A model generated the notes under the pieces. The model did no database searches. It had not been told where the DNA came from and saw only the letters and a program-made list of their open reading frames with translations. A program made the translations under genes and the position numbers. From NCBI GenBank assembly GCA_914767885.1, contig CAJZBQ010000056.1, positions 248,001 through 312,000 of the forward strand: DNA of 64,000 nucleotides, written 5' to 3'. Position 1 is the first letter of the stretch. Each line of letters begins with the position of its first letter. This DNA is from Blepharisma stoltei. Taxonomy: Eukaryota; Ciliophora; Heterotrichea; Heterotrichida; Blepharismidae. Positions 13,148-22,330 of this stretch are shown in pieces.

Positions 13148-13998
13148 ATGGTGGAAGCTCCTCAGTCTGTACAATTCAAGCTAGTCTTAATTGGAGACGG
13201 TGGTGTAGGAAAAACCACTTTTGTCAAGCGCCACCTCACCGGTGAATACGAAAAGCGCTATATCGCTACAGTAGGTGTCGATGTACATCCACTCACTTTT
13301 TACACAACCCGTGGCCCAGTCTGCTTCAATGTTTGGGATACCGCAGGACAAGAAAAACTTTCAGGTCTTAGAGACGGCTATTATATTGGTGGCCAATGTG
13401 GCATTATCATATATTAGAAGTTTTTCCAGGACTATGGAAATTAATTAAATTTATTGCCATATGCCACAATTTTTCAAGAAAATTGTCAGCAAACTTCTAA
13501 TATATTATATTATGTTTGATGTCACTTCACGTATCACTTATAAGAATGTGCCAAAATGGCACAGAGATCTAGTAAGAGTATGTGAAAACATACCAATTGT
13601 GTTAGTTGGGAATAAAGTGGACGTCAAAGATAGAAAAGTCAAGGCTAACTCATCTATATTAGAAAAAATATTTTAATAAAATATTAATTTTTATTTCAAA
13701 AATATTTCTCTTTTATTATTAAGTAAATAAGCAAATCACTTATCACAGAAGACACAATCTTCAATATTTTGATGTATCAGCCAAGAGCAATTATCAGTTC
13801 GAAAAGCCTTTCTTATGGCTTGCCAGAAGACTTTCTGGGGATGCTAATCTTATGCTTGTTGAAGCTCCTGTATTAGCTCCTCAAGACGTTCAGATTGATC
13901 CAGAACAGATGGCAGAAATTGAAAGAGAAAACGCAGAACTTGCAAGCTTGCAAAATGCTCCATTGCCAGCTGAAGATGAAGATGAAAACTTAGGCTAA
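13148..13998 (+). CDS. RAN: Ran GTPase, tandem copy 1 (two IESs)
   Basis: Small GTPase of nuclear transport and spindle assembly. Segments are 13148-13406, 13510-13647, 13730-13998. It keeps the Ran-type P-loop [18 protein letters not shown], switch I ([12 protein letters not shown]), [25 protein letters not shown], and the [17 protein letters not shown] segment. The C-terminus ends in the acidic tail AEDEDENLG, as in other Rans. Excision of the first IES joins GGQCGI to IMFDVTS; the second joins VKAK to QITYH. It lies 325 bp upstream of a near-identical paralogue, in the same orientation. Confidence 0.95.
13407..13509. other. IES with terminal inverted repeats in Ran copy 1 (103 bp)
   Basis: TA-bounded (13405-13406, 13508-13509). 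The ends form inverted repeats of about 19 bp including TA with one mismatch (core ATATATTAGAAGTTT at left, complement at right). Removal gives GGC ATT ATT ATG TTT, the Ran sequence G-I-I-M-F. This is the clearest TIR among the short IESs here. Confidence 0.9.
13648..13729. other. IES in Ran copy 1 (82 bp)
   Basis: TA-bounded (13646-13647, 13728-13729). Removal joins AAG GCT A to AG CAA ATC ACT, giving VKAKQITYH as in copy 2, which has no insert here. AT-rich, with in-frame stops. Confidence 0.88.
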
Positions 13999-14323
13999 GA
14001 TGAATATTAATTAATTTTAACCTAATTTAATATTAATTAAATGCATTTTTATATGCTAAAGCATGCTAAATCGAGTTCTGATTGCGTAAAAGAAGCTCAT
14101 TAAGCTTGCTTCCAAGGCAAAAATATCAAAAGATTAGGGTCTTAACTCTGCTATTTTATTGTAAATTAATGTGTCTTATATATTAAATTGAGTACTATTG
14201 TCATACAGGCATAAGCAATAAGCTATAATAAGAATTGGTATTTAGAATAGTAAATAGGGAATAGAATAGTAAAAATAGGAACTTAAGTATCTACCATTTA
14301 CCCGCGATATAATAAATTTAGAT
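13999..14323. other. Spacer between the Ran copies
   Basis: AT-rich, no coding frame. It presumably carries the terminator of copy 1 and promoter of copy 2. No repeat recognised. Confidence 0.5.
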
Positions 14324-15052
14324 ATGGAAGCTCCACAATCTGTACAATTCAAGCTTGTTTTAATTGGAGACGGAGGTGTTGGCAAGACAACCTTTGTCAA
14401 ACGTCACCTCACAGGTGAGTACGAAAAGCGCTATATCGCCACAGTAGGCGTCGATGTACATCCACTGACATTTTACACAACCCGTGGCCCAGTCTGCTTC
14501 AATGTATGGGATACAGCTGGCCAAGAAAAACTTTCAGGTCTTAGAGACGGCTATTACATTGGGGGTCAATGTGGCTTCCTTTTTATTTTTTTCTATTTTT
14601 TTTAAAAATAATTATTTTTTAAAAAAAATCCCCAATGTGGCATTATCATGTTCGATGTCACCTCACGTATTACTTATAAAAATGTCCCTAAATGGCATAG
14701 AGACCTCGTCAGAGTTTGCGAAAATGTTCCGATAGTCTTGGTTGGTAACAAAGTTGACGTTAAAGATAGAAAAGTCAAGGCTAAACAAATTACGTACCAC
14801 AGAAGACATAACCTTCAGTACTTTGATGTGTCTGCTAAATCCAACTACCAGTTTGAAAAGCCTTTCTTGTGGCTCGCCAGAAGGCTTTCAGGGGACCCTA
14901 ATCTTATGCTTGTAGAAGCCCCAGTTTTGGCACCGGTTGATGTTCAGATTGATCCAGAGCAGATGCTAGAAATCGAAAGAGAAAACGCTGAGCTTGCAAA
15001 CTTACAAAATGCTCCATTGCCTGCTGAAGATGAAGATGAAAATCTTGGTTAA
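14324..15052 (+). CDS. RAN: Ran GTPase, tandem copy 2 (one odd insert)
   Basis: Paralogue of the preceding gene, segments 14324-14575 and 14642-15052. The G-domain motifs are as in copy 1 ([27 protein letters not shown]) and it ends [10 protein letters not shown]. It differs from copy 1 by synonymous changes and a few residues (for example [16 protein letters not shown]). It lacks the second IES of copy 1. Its only interruption is a 66-bp AT-rich stretch between two copies of CAATGTGGC. Losing the stretch plus one copy gives [12 protein letters not shown]. Unremoved, the frame stops within it. Confidence 0.94.
14576..14641. other. 66-bp insert bounded by a 9-bp direct repeat, not TA
   Basis: CAATGTGGC stands at 14567-14575 and 14633-14641. 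The intervening sequence is almost pure T then A (a weak hairpin). No TA pair near the edges restores the Ran frame, but deleting one repeat unit does. It is not a 15-nt intron and has no GT...AG ends. It may be a non-TA IES or a recent duplication error. Confidence 0.65.
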
Positions 15053-15165
15053 AGATGCGTAATAATTATATGGATTTATATTAAATTTGCCTATTTAATT
15101 TATTTATAAAATATTGTAAATTTATAGAAAATGGTATAATTCATTTTGTGAATTTTAATTTTTTA

Positions 15166-16961
15166 ATGTCTGATTTTTATCAATATAGTCCTCCAGGATC
15201 TGCACTTATGACTGTGAGAACTCCTCACAATAAATCAAAATCAAGGAATTCAGCAAGATCATTGCATAATTCACCTAACTCGGGATCATTGCCATTTATA
15301 GATAGAGCTGAAATAAAAACTGCTCCAAAACCAACTACATCTAATGATAATACTGAGAGAGAAACAAGGCTCATTACAAAGGAACCAAAAATATATAGAG
15401 CGACCAAAATTGTATTAAAAAAAATATACCTTTTCCCTATCATAAATATCAATAATTCTATAAATAAAATCCTTTTATATGTTTAGAGAAATTAATAAAT
15501 TAAGTCATAATTATTCTTCAATGAGCTTTGGTAACGTGGAATCGTTCTTGAATATGAATATAGAAGAGATTGATATTTATGAACTGAGAAAAATTATGCA
15601 AGAACTGATTATAAAACAAAGAGAGCTGTTTAGAAATCTCACTGGGAGATGCGAAATATTAGGAAATATGATACGAGTTGTAGAAAACAGCGAAAATTTT
15701 TCAGAAAGGGAAGCTAAATCATTAATCCAACTTATTCATGAAATGGCTGAAACTGCTGCTAATACTTCAGAAGTGGAAATTAATTTTGGTGTAAAAAGCA
15801 GGGAGTTAGAAAGGAGGAATTTAGAATTTTCTGCTTTGAAAAGCAAATATGAGTCATTGTTAAAAAGATCGTATCAGTCTGAAAATGAGAATAAGGATTT
15901 AAAAGAAAAATTAAACCGCTTTAGCCTTAATTTAAAAAATGATTAGTAGGGTATTTTTATTATTAGAAATTTATTATAATAATAGAGATTATAGTAATAG
16001 CATATAAAAAATCTTCAAGAAGAAAACGCTAGGCAATCTAAACTCACCATGACAGAACGGCAAAGATTTTCACGTAGCTTTTATATAGAAATCACATCAA
16101 AAATCCAATCACTTGAAGAAGGACTTCAAGCTATGGTCATGACCCAAGCTGGAAACAACGTAGATGTTGCTGGAAAATTAAAAGGCGCTATAAATGCTTT
16201 ATTGCGAGAAAGCCAAGATTACCGCAAAGAAATTCAAGAAATGTAATAGTAATTTACTCCTCCCCATCCTTGGTCGGACGATCGACTGTAAAAATTCCTA
16301 AAAATTGGGGAAATTAACCCCCATCCTTGATTGAACGATTTTCATATCATGCAAATTTTTATATATATAAAAATATATTATTTATCAAAAGTTTGGGAAG
16401 ATGCACATAATGAAGCTGTTTTCAGAGATTTTGAGACGACAGAAAGCTTCAAAATCAACCATTCGAAGTGATTTAGCCATCAACCTAGGCTCAAAAACTC
16501 AATAATCTAATAAAATAGAGATTCTTTAAAATTTTTTTAAAACAATTAATTTAATAAGGAACAAATTAAAATTTATAGGGGTAACTAATAAATCAAAATA
16601 TTAAAAATTGGTATTTTTATGAAATTAATTCAATTTTTTGCTGTAAAAATAATAATTAGATACTCTTAACACTCTTATTTAAAAGTAAATAAAAAAAAAT
16701 ATATATAGATATATTTTTTATTTTATATATAAATTTTTTTTTCCCAAAAAATTTTTTTTTAACCCCCATCCTTGATCGAACGACGGCGAGTCGTTCGATC
16801 AAGGATGGGGGGGAGTTAGGAAAAAAGAAAAAGATATATTGGAAAGCAACATACAAAGATTAAACAGAAAAGTGACGAGGCTAACTATAAAATTAAATGA
16901 AATAAAAAATAGACAAGCAAGAATTGAAGAGCTTGATTTACCAATTGTTTATAGCCATTAA
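15166..16961 (+). CDS. Coiled-coil protein with an IES inside its 15-nt intron
   Basis: Unknown function. Pieces: 15166 to about 15414, about 15503-15934, 16007-16242, 16820-16961. The start MSDFYQYSPPG is the first ATG of the frame. The N-terminal 85 residues are Ser/Pro/Asn-rich and disordered. The rest is a coiled coil (IYELRKIMQELIIKQRELF, KSLIQLIHEMAETAANTS, KDILESNIQRLNRKVTRL). The 15-nt intron GTAATAGTAATTTAG is split by a 562-bp MITE after its 14th base. Removing the MITE then the intron gives QEMKKEKDILE. The first IES has several possible TA pairs, so 15414/15503 is provisional. The second IES edge (TTA-AAA-AAT) is well supported. Confidence 0.72.
15415..15502. other. Probable IES, edges ambiguous (about 88 bp)
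   Basis: The frame before it (ATKIV) and after it (SHNYSSM) join when cut between TA at 15413-15414 and 15501-15502. Alternative TA pairs (for example 15416-15417 with 15501-15502) also keep phase. AT-rich, ends in a stop if retained. Confidence 0.5.
15935..16006. other. IES (72 bp)
   Basis: TA at 15933-15934 and 16005-16006. The word TAAAAAAT is repeated at both edges. Removal yields FSLNLKNLQEENARQ, a continuous coiled coil. The retained copy stops at TAG TAG. Confidence 0.75.
16243..16819 (+). other. 15-nt spliceosomal intron (GTAATAGTAATTTAG) split by an IES
   Basis: Intron bases 16243-16256 plus 16819. The size and GT...AG ends match seven other introns placed in this window. Splicing joins GAA AT to G AAA AAA GAA, continuing the coiled-coil frame. 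It can only form after the MITE is eliminated from DNA. Confidence 0.78.
16257..16818. mobile_element. MITE-like IES, CATCCTTGATCGAACG family, inside a 15-nt intron
   Basis: 562 bp, the longest simple element here, TA-bounded (16255-16256, 16817-16818). In this orientation the double-arm end is at left (about 16259-16345) and the tight hairpin at right (about 16762-16812, CCATCCTTGATCGAACGACG and complement). The middle is AT-rich and non-coding. The left target TA is inside the sequence GTAATAGTAATTTA, and the base after the right TA is the G that completes an AG splice site. Confidence 0.85.
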
Positions 16962-17091
16962 GAAAAATAAAGCCTTAGGCTTAATAATATAAATCAGTAT
17001 TTTTTTTCGATTTTTATCATAAAATAAATAGAGAGAATTAATTTTATTTAAAAAAGTGTATAAAATAAATTTCGAAGGAAAAGAAAGAGAA

Positions 17092-19067
17092 ATGAATGAG
17101 CCAAGAACGCTACAGTATAGAATTAATAATTTAGCAGCTGAAAGAAAGCAATTTATGAATGACATCTTAGAGCATGGAACTCAAGCCTTGGCACAAATTT
17201 ATGACACGCCCAGCAAAATTGTATATTTAGATACAGTCATCGAAAAAATGCTAAATTTAAATGATTTTGTGGAGCAGGTTGGGCTGATAAAAAATGCTTT
17301 AGGAATAATCGCGAAAAGTGAAGATTTATATGCATTAATAAATTCTATTAATACTGAAATATCAGGATTGCTAAATGCAGAAAGATGCCATTTTTGGATA
17401 TATGAAAAATCTACTGAAGAAATATGAACGGTAGCAAATCATAATGAACATAAATTTAGAGCTGATATAGGCCTATTTGGGACGATTTTAAATCAAGGTG
17501 GGTATATTAGTACAAATTCTCCTCAGCAAGAAAATAATTATTCTCCAGAAATTGAAAATGCCATTGGGTATCATACAAATTCTTTATTGTTGTATCCAGT
17601 AATGAATTATGAAATCCAACAAATATTGGGTTTTTTGGAAGTTGTAAATAATTGTACAGGACACTTTGAGCATGATGATGAGTATTTAGCAGAATTATAC
17701 CTTTTATAATAGTTTAGCTTATCAATAAAGTGCTTTTATTCAATCTGTATATATTGTAATTGCCCGAGGATGGCGCAAGATAGCGCCATCCTCGGGCAAT
17801 TTAAAAAATGGCCCTACACCAGGAATTGAACCCACGTATGGGGCCATTTTTGGTGCGTGGAAGTCGATGTTCTACACATACCAAAAATGGCCCCACACGT
17901 GGGTTCAATTCCCGGTGTGGGGCCATTTTTGAATTACCCGAGGATGGCGCAAAATAGCGCCATCCTCGGGCAATTACTATAGTTTAGATAACTTACAATC
18001 GGAAATAAAATAGTATAATTTTAGTAGTATGATAAAATTTATAATGAATTATAAATATTTAAATTATAAAAAAATTATTTGTTATTATAATTTTACCTAC
18101 CATTTCATCGCTTACATTAAAAACCTATTCAAATCATTCTATTGTCACTATGAATCGCATGAAAGATGATTTAATTAAATGCTCGATCGACCTCTTAAAA
18201 GTTACTAACCGAAAAGATTTATTAAAAATTTCAGAAAAATGAATTTGCAGCATTTTTTCAATAAACCAATGCAGGATCTGCTTAGTTTGTGACGGTAAAA
18301 TACAAAGATTATCTGGCGAAGAAGTAATAGATATACCGAAAAATGTTGGATTATGTGGACTAGTTGCAGAATCCCAAATGTCTGAGCATATCAAGGACCC
18401 ATACAATGACACCAGATTTAACTCAGCGTGCGATTTAGAGGTGACTTTACCTTTATTTTTTATTCCAATAACAAAGAAAAATCACACTATTGCAGTCTTG
18501 CAGATTCCTTTTAAAAATTCGAAAATAAAATGGTGATGTTGATGGAAATGGACTCCGAAGCATACTTCCTATGGAACAGGTTGGAACTATCCTAATGAAG
18601 CTGAAAACAGTGCCTCTGTCCCTTTTGAAGTAGTCTTCAGGTCTTGGGAAGACTTCCGAAAAGGGAAGTTTTGTTTTACCAAAGGTTTTCCCTCCCTACT
18701 AGATTGGCTAGACAGGTTTGCCTAACGCATGGCCTTCCTTTTATGGTACCCTACAGACAGCGGCTCTGATCAAGGGAGCTGATCCCTTAGACAGGTGGTT
18801 CAGACTGGAAAATCCAAAATGGCGACCTTCCATTTTCTTCATTTGACTCAGAATTCGATTGAGGCTTGTATTTTTGGAGCCGAGAGGAGTGGACATGCCC
18901 GCTTAGGGTCAGTTTAACTAGTAACTTTAATTTATAAAAATTCAAAAAGCTCTTCGGCAAAGCACCATAGATTAGGTTTAAGCCAAAGCCCAGCTATACA
19001 AGCATTTGGTAGCTTATTTGTTGGGTTTATTAAATTAGTTGAAGAAAGAGAAAAAAATAAAAACTAA
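17092..19067 (+). CDS. Tandem GAF-domain protein (IES with fold-back, retroelement inside)
   Basis: Pieces 17092-17706, 18096-18525, 18949-19067. The start MNEPRTLQYRINN is the first ATG. The first GAF domain (about residues 90-200) includes SGLLNAERCHFWIYEKS, ADIGLFGTILNQGG and LGFLEVVNN. The second (DLLKVTNRKDLLKISEKWIC... NVGLCGLVAES... HTIAVLQIPF) follows after the IES join LLPTISS. GAF domains bind cyclic nucleotides or other small molecules. No catalytic domain is seen, so a regulatory subunit or sensor is likely. TGA is Trp at EIWTV and EKWIC. A SINE-like element near the C-terminus is flanked by a 14-bp duplication; its loss gives PFKNSKSSSAKHHR. Confidence 0.8.
17707..18095. other. 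IES containing a fold-back element (389 bp)
   Basis: Between TA at 17705-17706 and 18094-18095. Removal joins AELYLL to PTISSLT in frame, linking the two GAF domains. The fold-back at 17757-17976 lies inside it. The edges are chosen from frame and TA; the TIR is weak. Confidence 0.65.
17757..17976. mobile_element. Fold-back element with two GCCCGAGGATGGCGC hairpins
   Basis: Each end carries a perfect local hairpin (GCCCGAGGATGGCGC, short AAGATA/AAAATA loop, complement), and the middle is a larger palindrome built on ATGGCCCCACACGTGGG words. The same hairpin occurs once more in the fold-back at 51746-51936. The middle includes GTGGGTTCAATTCCCGG, which resembles a tRNA B box, but no full tRNA can be folded. 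Confidence 0.82.
18526..18948 (+). mobile_element. SINE-like retroelement with 14-bp duplication
   Basis: About 420 bp, GC-richer than its surroundings and non-coding. Flanks are TAAAAATTCGAAAA (18512-18525) and TAAAAATTCAAAAA (18935-18948). The 5' end, TAAAATGGTGATG, resembles the TAAAATGG start of S1 elements. It has no TCTAA tail. It lies in the last part of the GAF gene. The target duplication holds a TA. Confidence 0.7.
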
Positions 19068-19075
19068 TACATTAT

Positions 19076-19754
19076 TTAGGGTTTTCTATAGAAATTTCTA
19101 ATTTTTTTGAAATTGTGACAAGGGATTTTATACTTGGTATAGAATTCTAAAAGCTTTGATAGTAATTCTTCAGGATTTAGGGAGGACAATTCTTGAAGAA
19201 ATGGGGGAAGATCGTTGTTTTCATTATGAAGTATGTTTTTTATAAATAATTTGATCATGGCATCCTCGGATTCTTGAGGGGTATTTATTTCTTTTATTTC
19301 ATCTTCAGGCAAAAAATAATAAGGAGGAATAGTGTAGATTTGGCCACAGCCACTGATAGATGCAATTTTATCTTGAACTTTGGCATGTAAAGCACGATGC
19401 TGACTCCCCCTTTAAATTGAATTAAGAAAATCTGTTCCTATTTAAAGGAAGTTAATTTTTTTAAAAGGATAAATGTAATGTAATATTTTCAAATTTAAAT
19501 TTATTTTTATGATGAATTAATTCAAAAAAAATCAATTCAATGCTCTAACTGTTTAGATAATAGAATACTTGAGTTCCCTCCATCAATTAGGTTGAAGCTA
19601 TTATATAGGCATGGTTATTTTAATTATAAAATTTTCGTTTGAAAAACTCAATTTTGCCCCAATTTAAAGAGGTTAATTTAACCCTAAAATGAGAATTTGT
19701 AGATATTTTGTTACAAGTTTAAGAAGGGGAGTGAGCTTCTAGGCTAGTGTCCAT
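19076..19754 (-). CDS. Small protein of unknown function, interrupted by a TCA-flanked MITE
   Basis: Leftward gene of about 115 residues: start MDTSLEA at 19754, IES 19404-19734, remainder to 19076. After removal the frame reads LEAQHRALHAKVQDKIASIS, then a mixed helical protein (NNDLPPFLQELSSLNPEELL). No domain is recognised. It is convergent with the GAF gene, with only 8 bp between stops. The join at GCT CA / G CAT uses the TCA repeat exactly, which is the main evidence that the short first exon is real. Confidence 0.7.
19404..19734. mobile_element. MITE-like IES with TGA/TCA flanks
   Basis: 331 bp, TTTAAATTG arm family: CTCCCCCTTTAAATTG at left, AGAAGGGGAG at right. TGA at 19401-19403 and 19732-19734 flank it (TCA on the coding strand). 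No TA is present at either edge. Excision restores a reading frame from a good ATG. Confidence 0.78.
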
Positions 19755-19800
19755 TTTATAAATGATTATAAGGGGTATAAGAATTTTTCAGAAAGTATTA

Positions 19801-20187
19801 ACTCCCCCCCCCCCCTCCGTGAGCGAACAAAAAAATTTTGTTCGCTCACGGAGGGGGGTTATTTTTTTTTTTTAAAAAAAATTTATATATAAATTTTTAT
19901 AAAAATATTTTTTTCGAAATTTAAAAAAATCCTAATTTGCAAAAATTGGGAAGCAAATATTAATTTAATTTGCAAAATTTATGTTTTAAAACGCAATTTG
20001 TTTAAAATTAAACAGAATTAGCTCTAGATTTCATTATACTAATTATCACTTATATATCAAAATTTTTTTCCATTAAAATTTTTTCTATTAAAAAAATTTT
20101 TGTTCACTCACGGAGGGTGGGTTTTTGGTCAAAAAATGGCGATTTTTCTAATGGTTTTGTTCGCTCACGGAGGGGGGGGGGGGAGTA
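19801..20187. mobile_element. MITE-like element, GTGAGCGAACAAA family, intergenic
   Basis: 387 bp, TA-bounded. Tight hairpin at left (arms around 19802-19860); two direct arm copies at right (around 20098-20118 and 20155-20185) separated by GGGTTTTTGGTCAAAAAATGG. The core AAGCAAATATTAATTTAATT and CAGAATTAGCTCTAGATTTC is shared with the copies at 21271, 23582, 24154, 46169 and 58773. It lies between the small unknown gene and the ankyrin gene. The rest of 19755-20516 is AT-rich with nothing recognised. Confidence 0.85.
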
Positions 20188-20516
20188 AGCAATTTCTATT
20201 TAGATTTAATTTTTTATTTAAAGTAATTAACAAAATTTTATTTATCAATTATATTTTAATTTTGGATCATCCTCTTTCTTATAAGTCCTTTATGAGTAAA
20301 AATGGCTTGAAACTGATTTTCATTGCAATTATTGTTTAAATCCTTAAAAAAAAGCTTATAAATTTCATAAAAGCTTACTCTCCAAATTAAAATATTAATA
20401 TTATTTAATTCCTATAAATAATAATCTTTGACATCAAAAAACCTTATTTAATTTTATTTATATTAAAAGGTTAATGTATTATCCCCATTAGGATAAAAAA
20501 TTTGTATTGTATTAAT

Positions 20517-21900
20517 ATGGACCAGGACGCACAAACCTCTGTTACCCGCTGTCCTTGTTGTGGAGGCATCCAAAATATTTCTGCTAAACCAAAATCTGAT
20601 CCTTTACCTCACAAATATGCAATTCAACGTAATAAAGATGAACTTTGTAATTTATTTTCTTCTAAATTAAATTCGAAAAATCCAAATTTAATTTTTATTT
20701 AATAACTATGGCTGAAGCATAAATAAGATAAAAAGGTATAATCACATCTGGAGTCGATGCGAACGTAATTTCAGAAGTTGATTTTGCGACACCTTTGCAT
20801 CGAGCTGCTGAGAGTGGGTCATTAGAATGTGCTCAGGTCCTAATAGCTCACGGTGCTCTGCTTAACTTAACAGATTCTGCGGGCAAAACAGCTTTACATA
20901 TTGTAATATTAAATTAGGCTGCTGAGCATGGACATGTTAATTTTGTTGGTTTCTTAATAGAGAAAGGTGCTAAAAAACTGTGCTGTAAGGGCTGCAGAAA
21001 ATGCTCAATGTACTGTATATACTTATTAAAATAAATTTTCATTATTAACAATTATTTTTTTTAATTTTAAAATCAATATAAATCAGCATAAATTAGCCTT
21101 GAGGAAAAAACAAAAGAAAGAAGCATCTAAAATTTTGACGCCTCCAGATTCAGAAGACGAACAAGAAAATGACCTTGATAAGCTTGATTTTATGGCAGAA
21201 CTTGAAAAACTGAGGCCATCTCTTGGAAGTATTTGTGTGAATAAGCTAGGAGATATAATAGACATCTCTAACTCCCCCCCCTCCGTGAGTGAACAAAACC
21301 ATTAGAAAAATCGCCATTTTTTGCCAAAAAACCCACCCTCCGTGAGTGAACAAAAAAAATTTTTTTATGGAAAAAAATTTTGATATATAAATGATAATTA
21401 ATATAATGAAATCTAGAGCTAATTCTGTTTAATTTTTTAAAACGAAATGCATTTTAAAACATAAATTTTATAAATTAACTTAATATTTGCTTTCAAATTT
21501 TTGCAAATTAGGATTTTTTTAAATTTCTATATAAATTTTTTATAAAATTTATATAGAAATTTTTTTAAGAAAAAAAAATTAAACCCCCCTCCGTGAGTGA
21601 ACAAAATTTTTTTGTTCACTCACGGAGGGGGGGGAGTAAGTATAGCCCGTTCTCGGCTATAGATCGGCTTAGCCCGATCTTTGCCGGGAAACTCGGGGAG
21701 TTGTCCACGTCACCTTGAGGTGACGAGTCAACTCCCCGAGATGGCAAATAGCCGCTATATGGTGATTTGCCAACTCGGGGAGTTGACTCGTCACCTAAAG
21801 GTGACGTGGACAACCCCTCCAGTTTCCCGGCAAAGATCGAGCTAAGCCCGATCTATAGCTGGGAACGGGCTGTAGTTTAAAATTTAAATTAATTTAAGCT
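20517..21900 (+). CDS. Ankyrin-repeat protein with N-terminal CPCC motif, IES-rich
   Basis: Starts MDQDAQTSVTRCPCCGGIQN. It has at least two ankyrin repeats (ATPLHRAAESGSLECAQVLI and TALHIAAEHGHVNFVGFLIEKGA), split by a 15-nt intron at 20903-20917 (GTAATATTAAATTAG). IESs at about 20670-20740 and at 21018-21095 break the frame. The 3' part reads ALRKKQKKEASKILTPP then an acidic region (SEDEQENDLDKLDF). After GAKK the frame needs one base less (a six-A run near 20973) to read AVRAAENAQC; this looks like a homopolymer error. A MITE and fold-back abut near the C-terminus, where the true end (about 21640-21900) cannot be fixed. Confidence 0.68.
20670..20740. other. Probable IES in the ankyrin gene (about 71-74 bp)
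   Basis: The frame stops at TAA TAA near 20700 and resumes with ITSGVDANVISEVDF. Cutting after TA at 20668-20669 and before 20741 gives SSKLITSGVDANV, typical ankyrin spacing. Pair 20663-20664 with 20737-20738 also keeps phase. Confidence 0.55.
21018..21095. other. IES in the ankyrin gene (78 bp)
   Basis: TA at 21016-21017 and 21094-21095. The join gives C-T-V-A-L-R-K-K-Q. The segment is extremely AT-rich with many stops. Confidence 0.65.
21271..21638. mobile_element. MITE-like IES, GTGAGTGAACAAA family, reverse orientation
   Basis: 368 bp, TA-bounded (21269-21270, 21637-21638). The double-arm end is at left and the hairpin end at right, so it is inverted relative to 19801-20187 and 23582-23964. 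It shares the AT-rich core. It lies at the 3' end of the ankyrin coding region. Confidence 0.82.
21641..21874. mobile_element. TA-bounded fold-back element abutting a MITE
   Basis: 234 bp. Starts TATAGCCCGTTCTCGGC and ends with the near-complement GGGAACGGGCTGTA. Inner arms (AACTCGGGGAGTTG, CACCTTGAGGTGACG) also pair. It stands only 2 bp from the neighbouring MITE, as if one used the other's flank as a target. No coding content. Confidence 0.82.
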
Positions 21901-22110
21901 TCACACAATTTTTCTAACTAAATATAAATCATTAGGAAAACCGGCTGGCTAATTCTTCATATTATATGGCAAATTATAAATTATCATCAAAACCTCCGAC
22001 TGATTTTTTAAAAAATGTCAGGATCCAGCAAAGCTGAGTAAAAACACAGCTATGCATCTCTATATAAAATACCATTATGATAATCTCTTATAATGCACTG
22101 GTAATATTTT

Positions 22111-22245
22111 ATTTTGCTTATTTATGGTAAGTTGATTTTAAAATGTCAAAAAGATTTTGACATATCATTATATATAAAACTGAGTCTATGGTATGTTAAA
22201 ATTTTTTTGACATTTTAAAATCAATTTACCACAATTAAGCAAAAT
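22111..22245. repeat. AT-rich inverted repeat (about 45-bp arms)
   Basis: Left arm runs from ATTTTGCTTATTTATGG through TTGATTTTAAAATGTC. Right arm is its near-complement ending TTACCACAATTAAGCAAAAT. The loop is about 45 nt. Intergenic between the ankyrin gene and the next gene; probably a small MITE. Otherwise 21901-22330 shows nothing. Confidence 0.7.
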
Positions 22246-22330
22246 GAAATTTATGCAAGGGATCATATATATCTCCCTAAAACATCTATTAAATTCTTCC
22301 TTATCAGTATAATCAATATTTAATTTTACA

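Noticed and set aside
17840-17925. tRNA gene, because of GTGGGTTCAATTCCCGG
   Set aside because: The B-box-like word is part of a larger palindrome and no acceptor, D or anticodon arms can be drawn at proper spacing.
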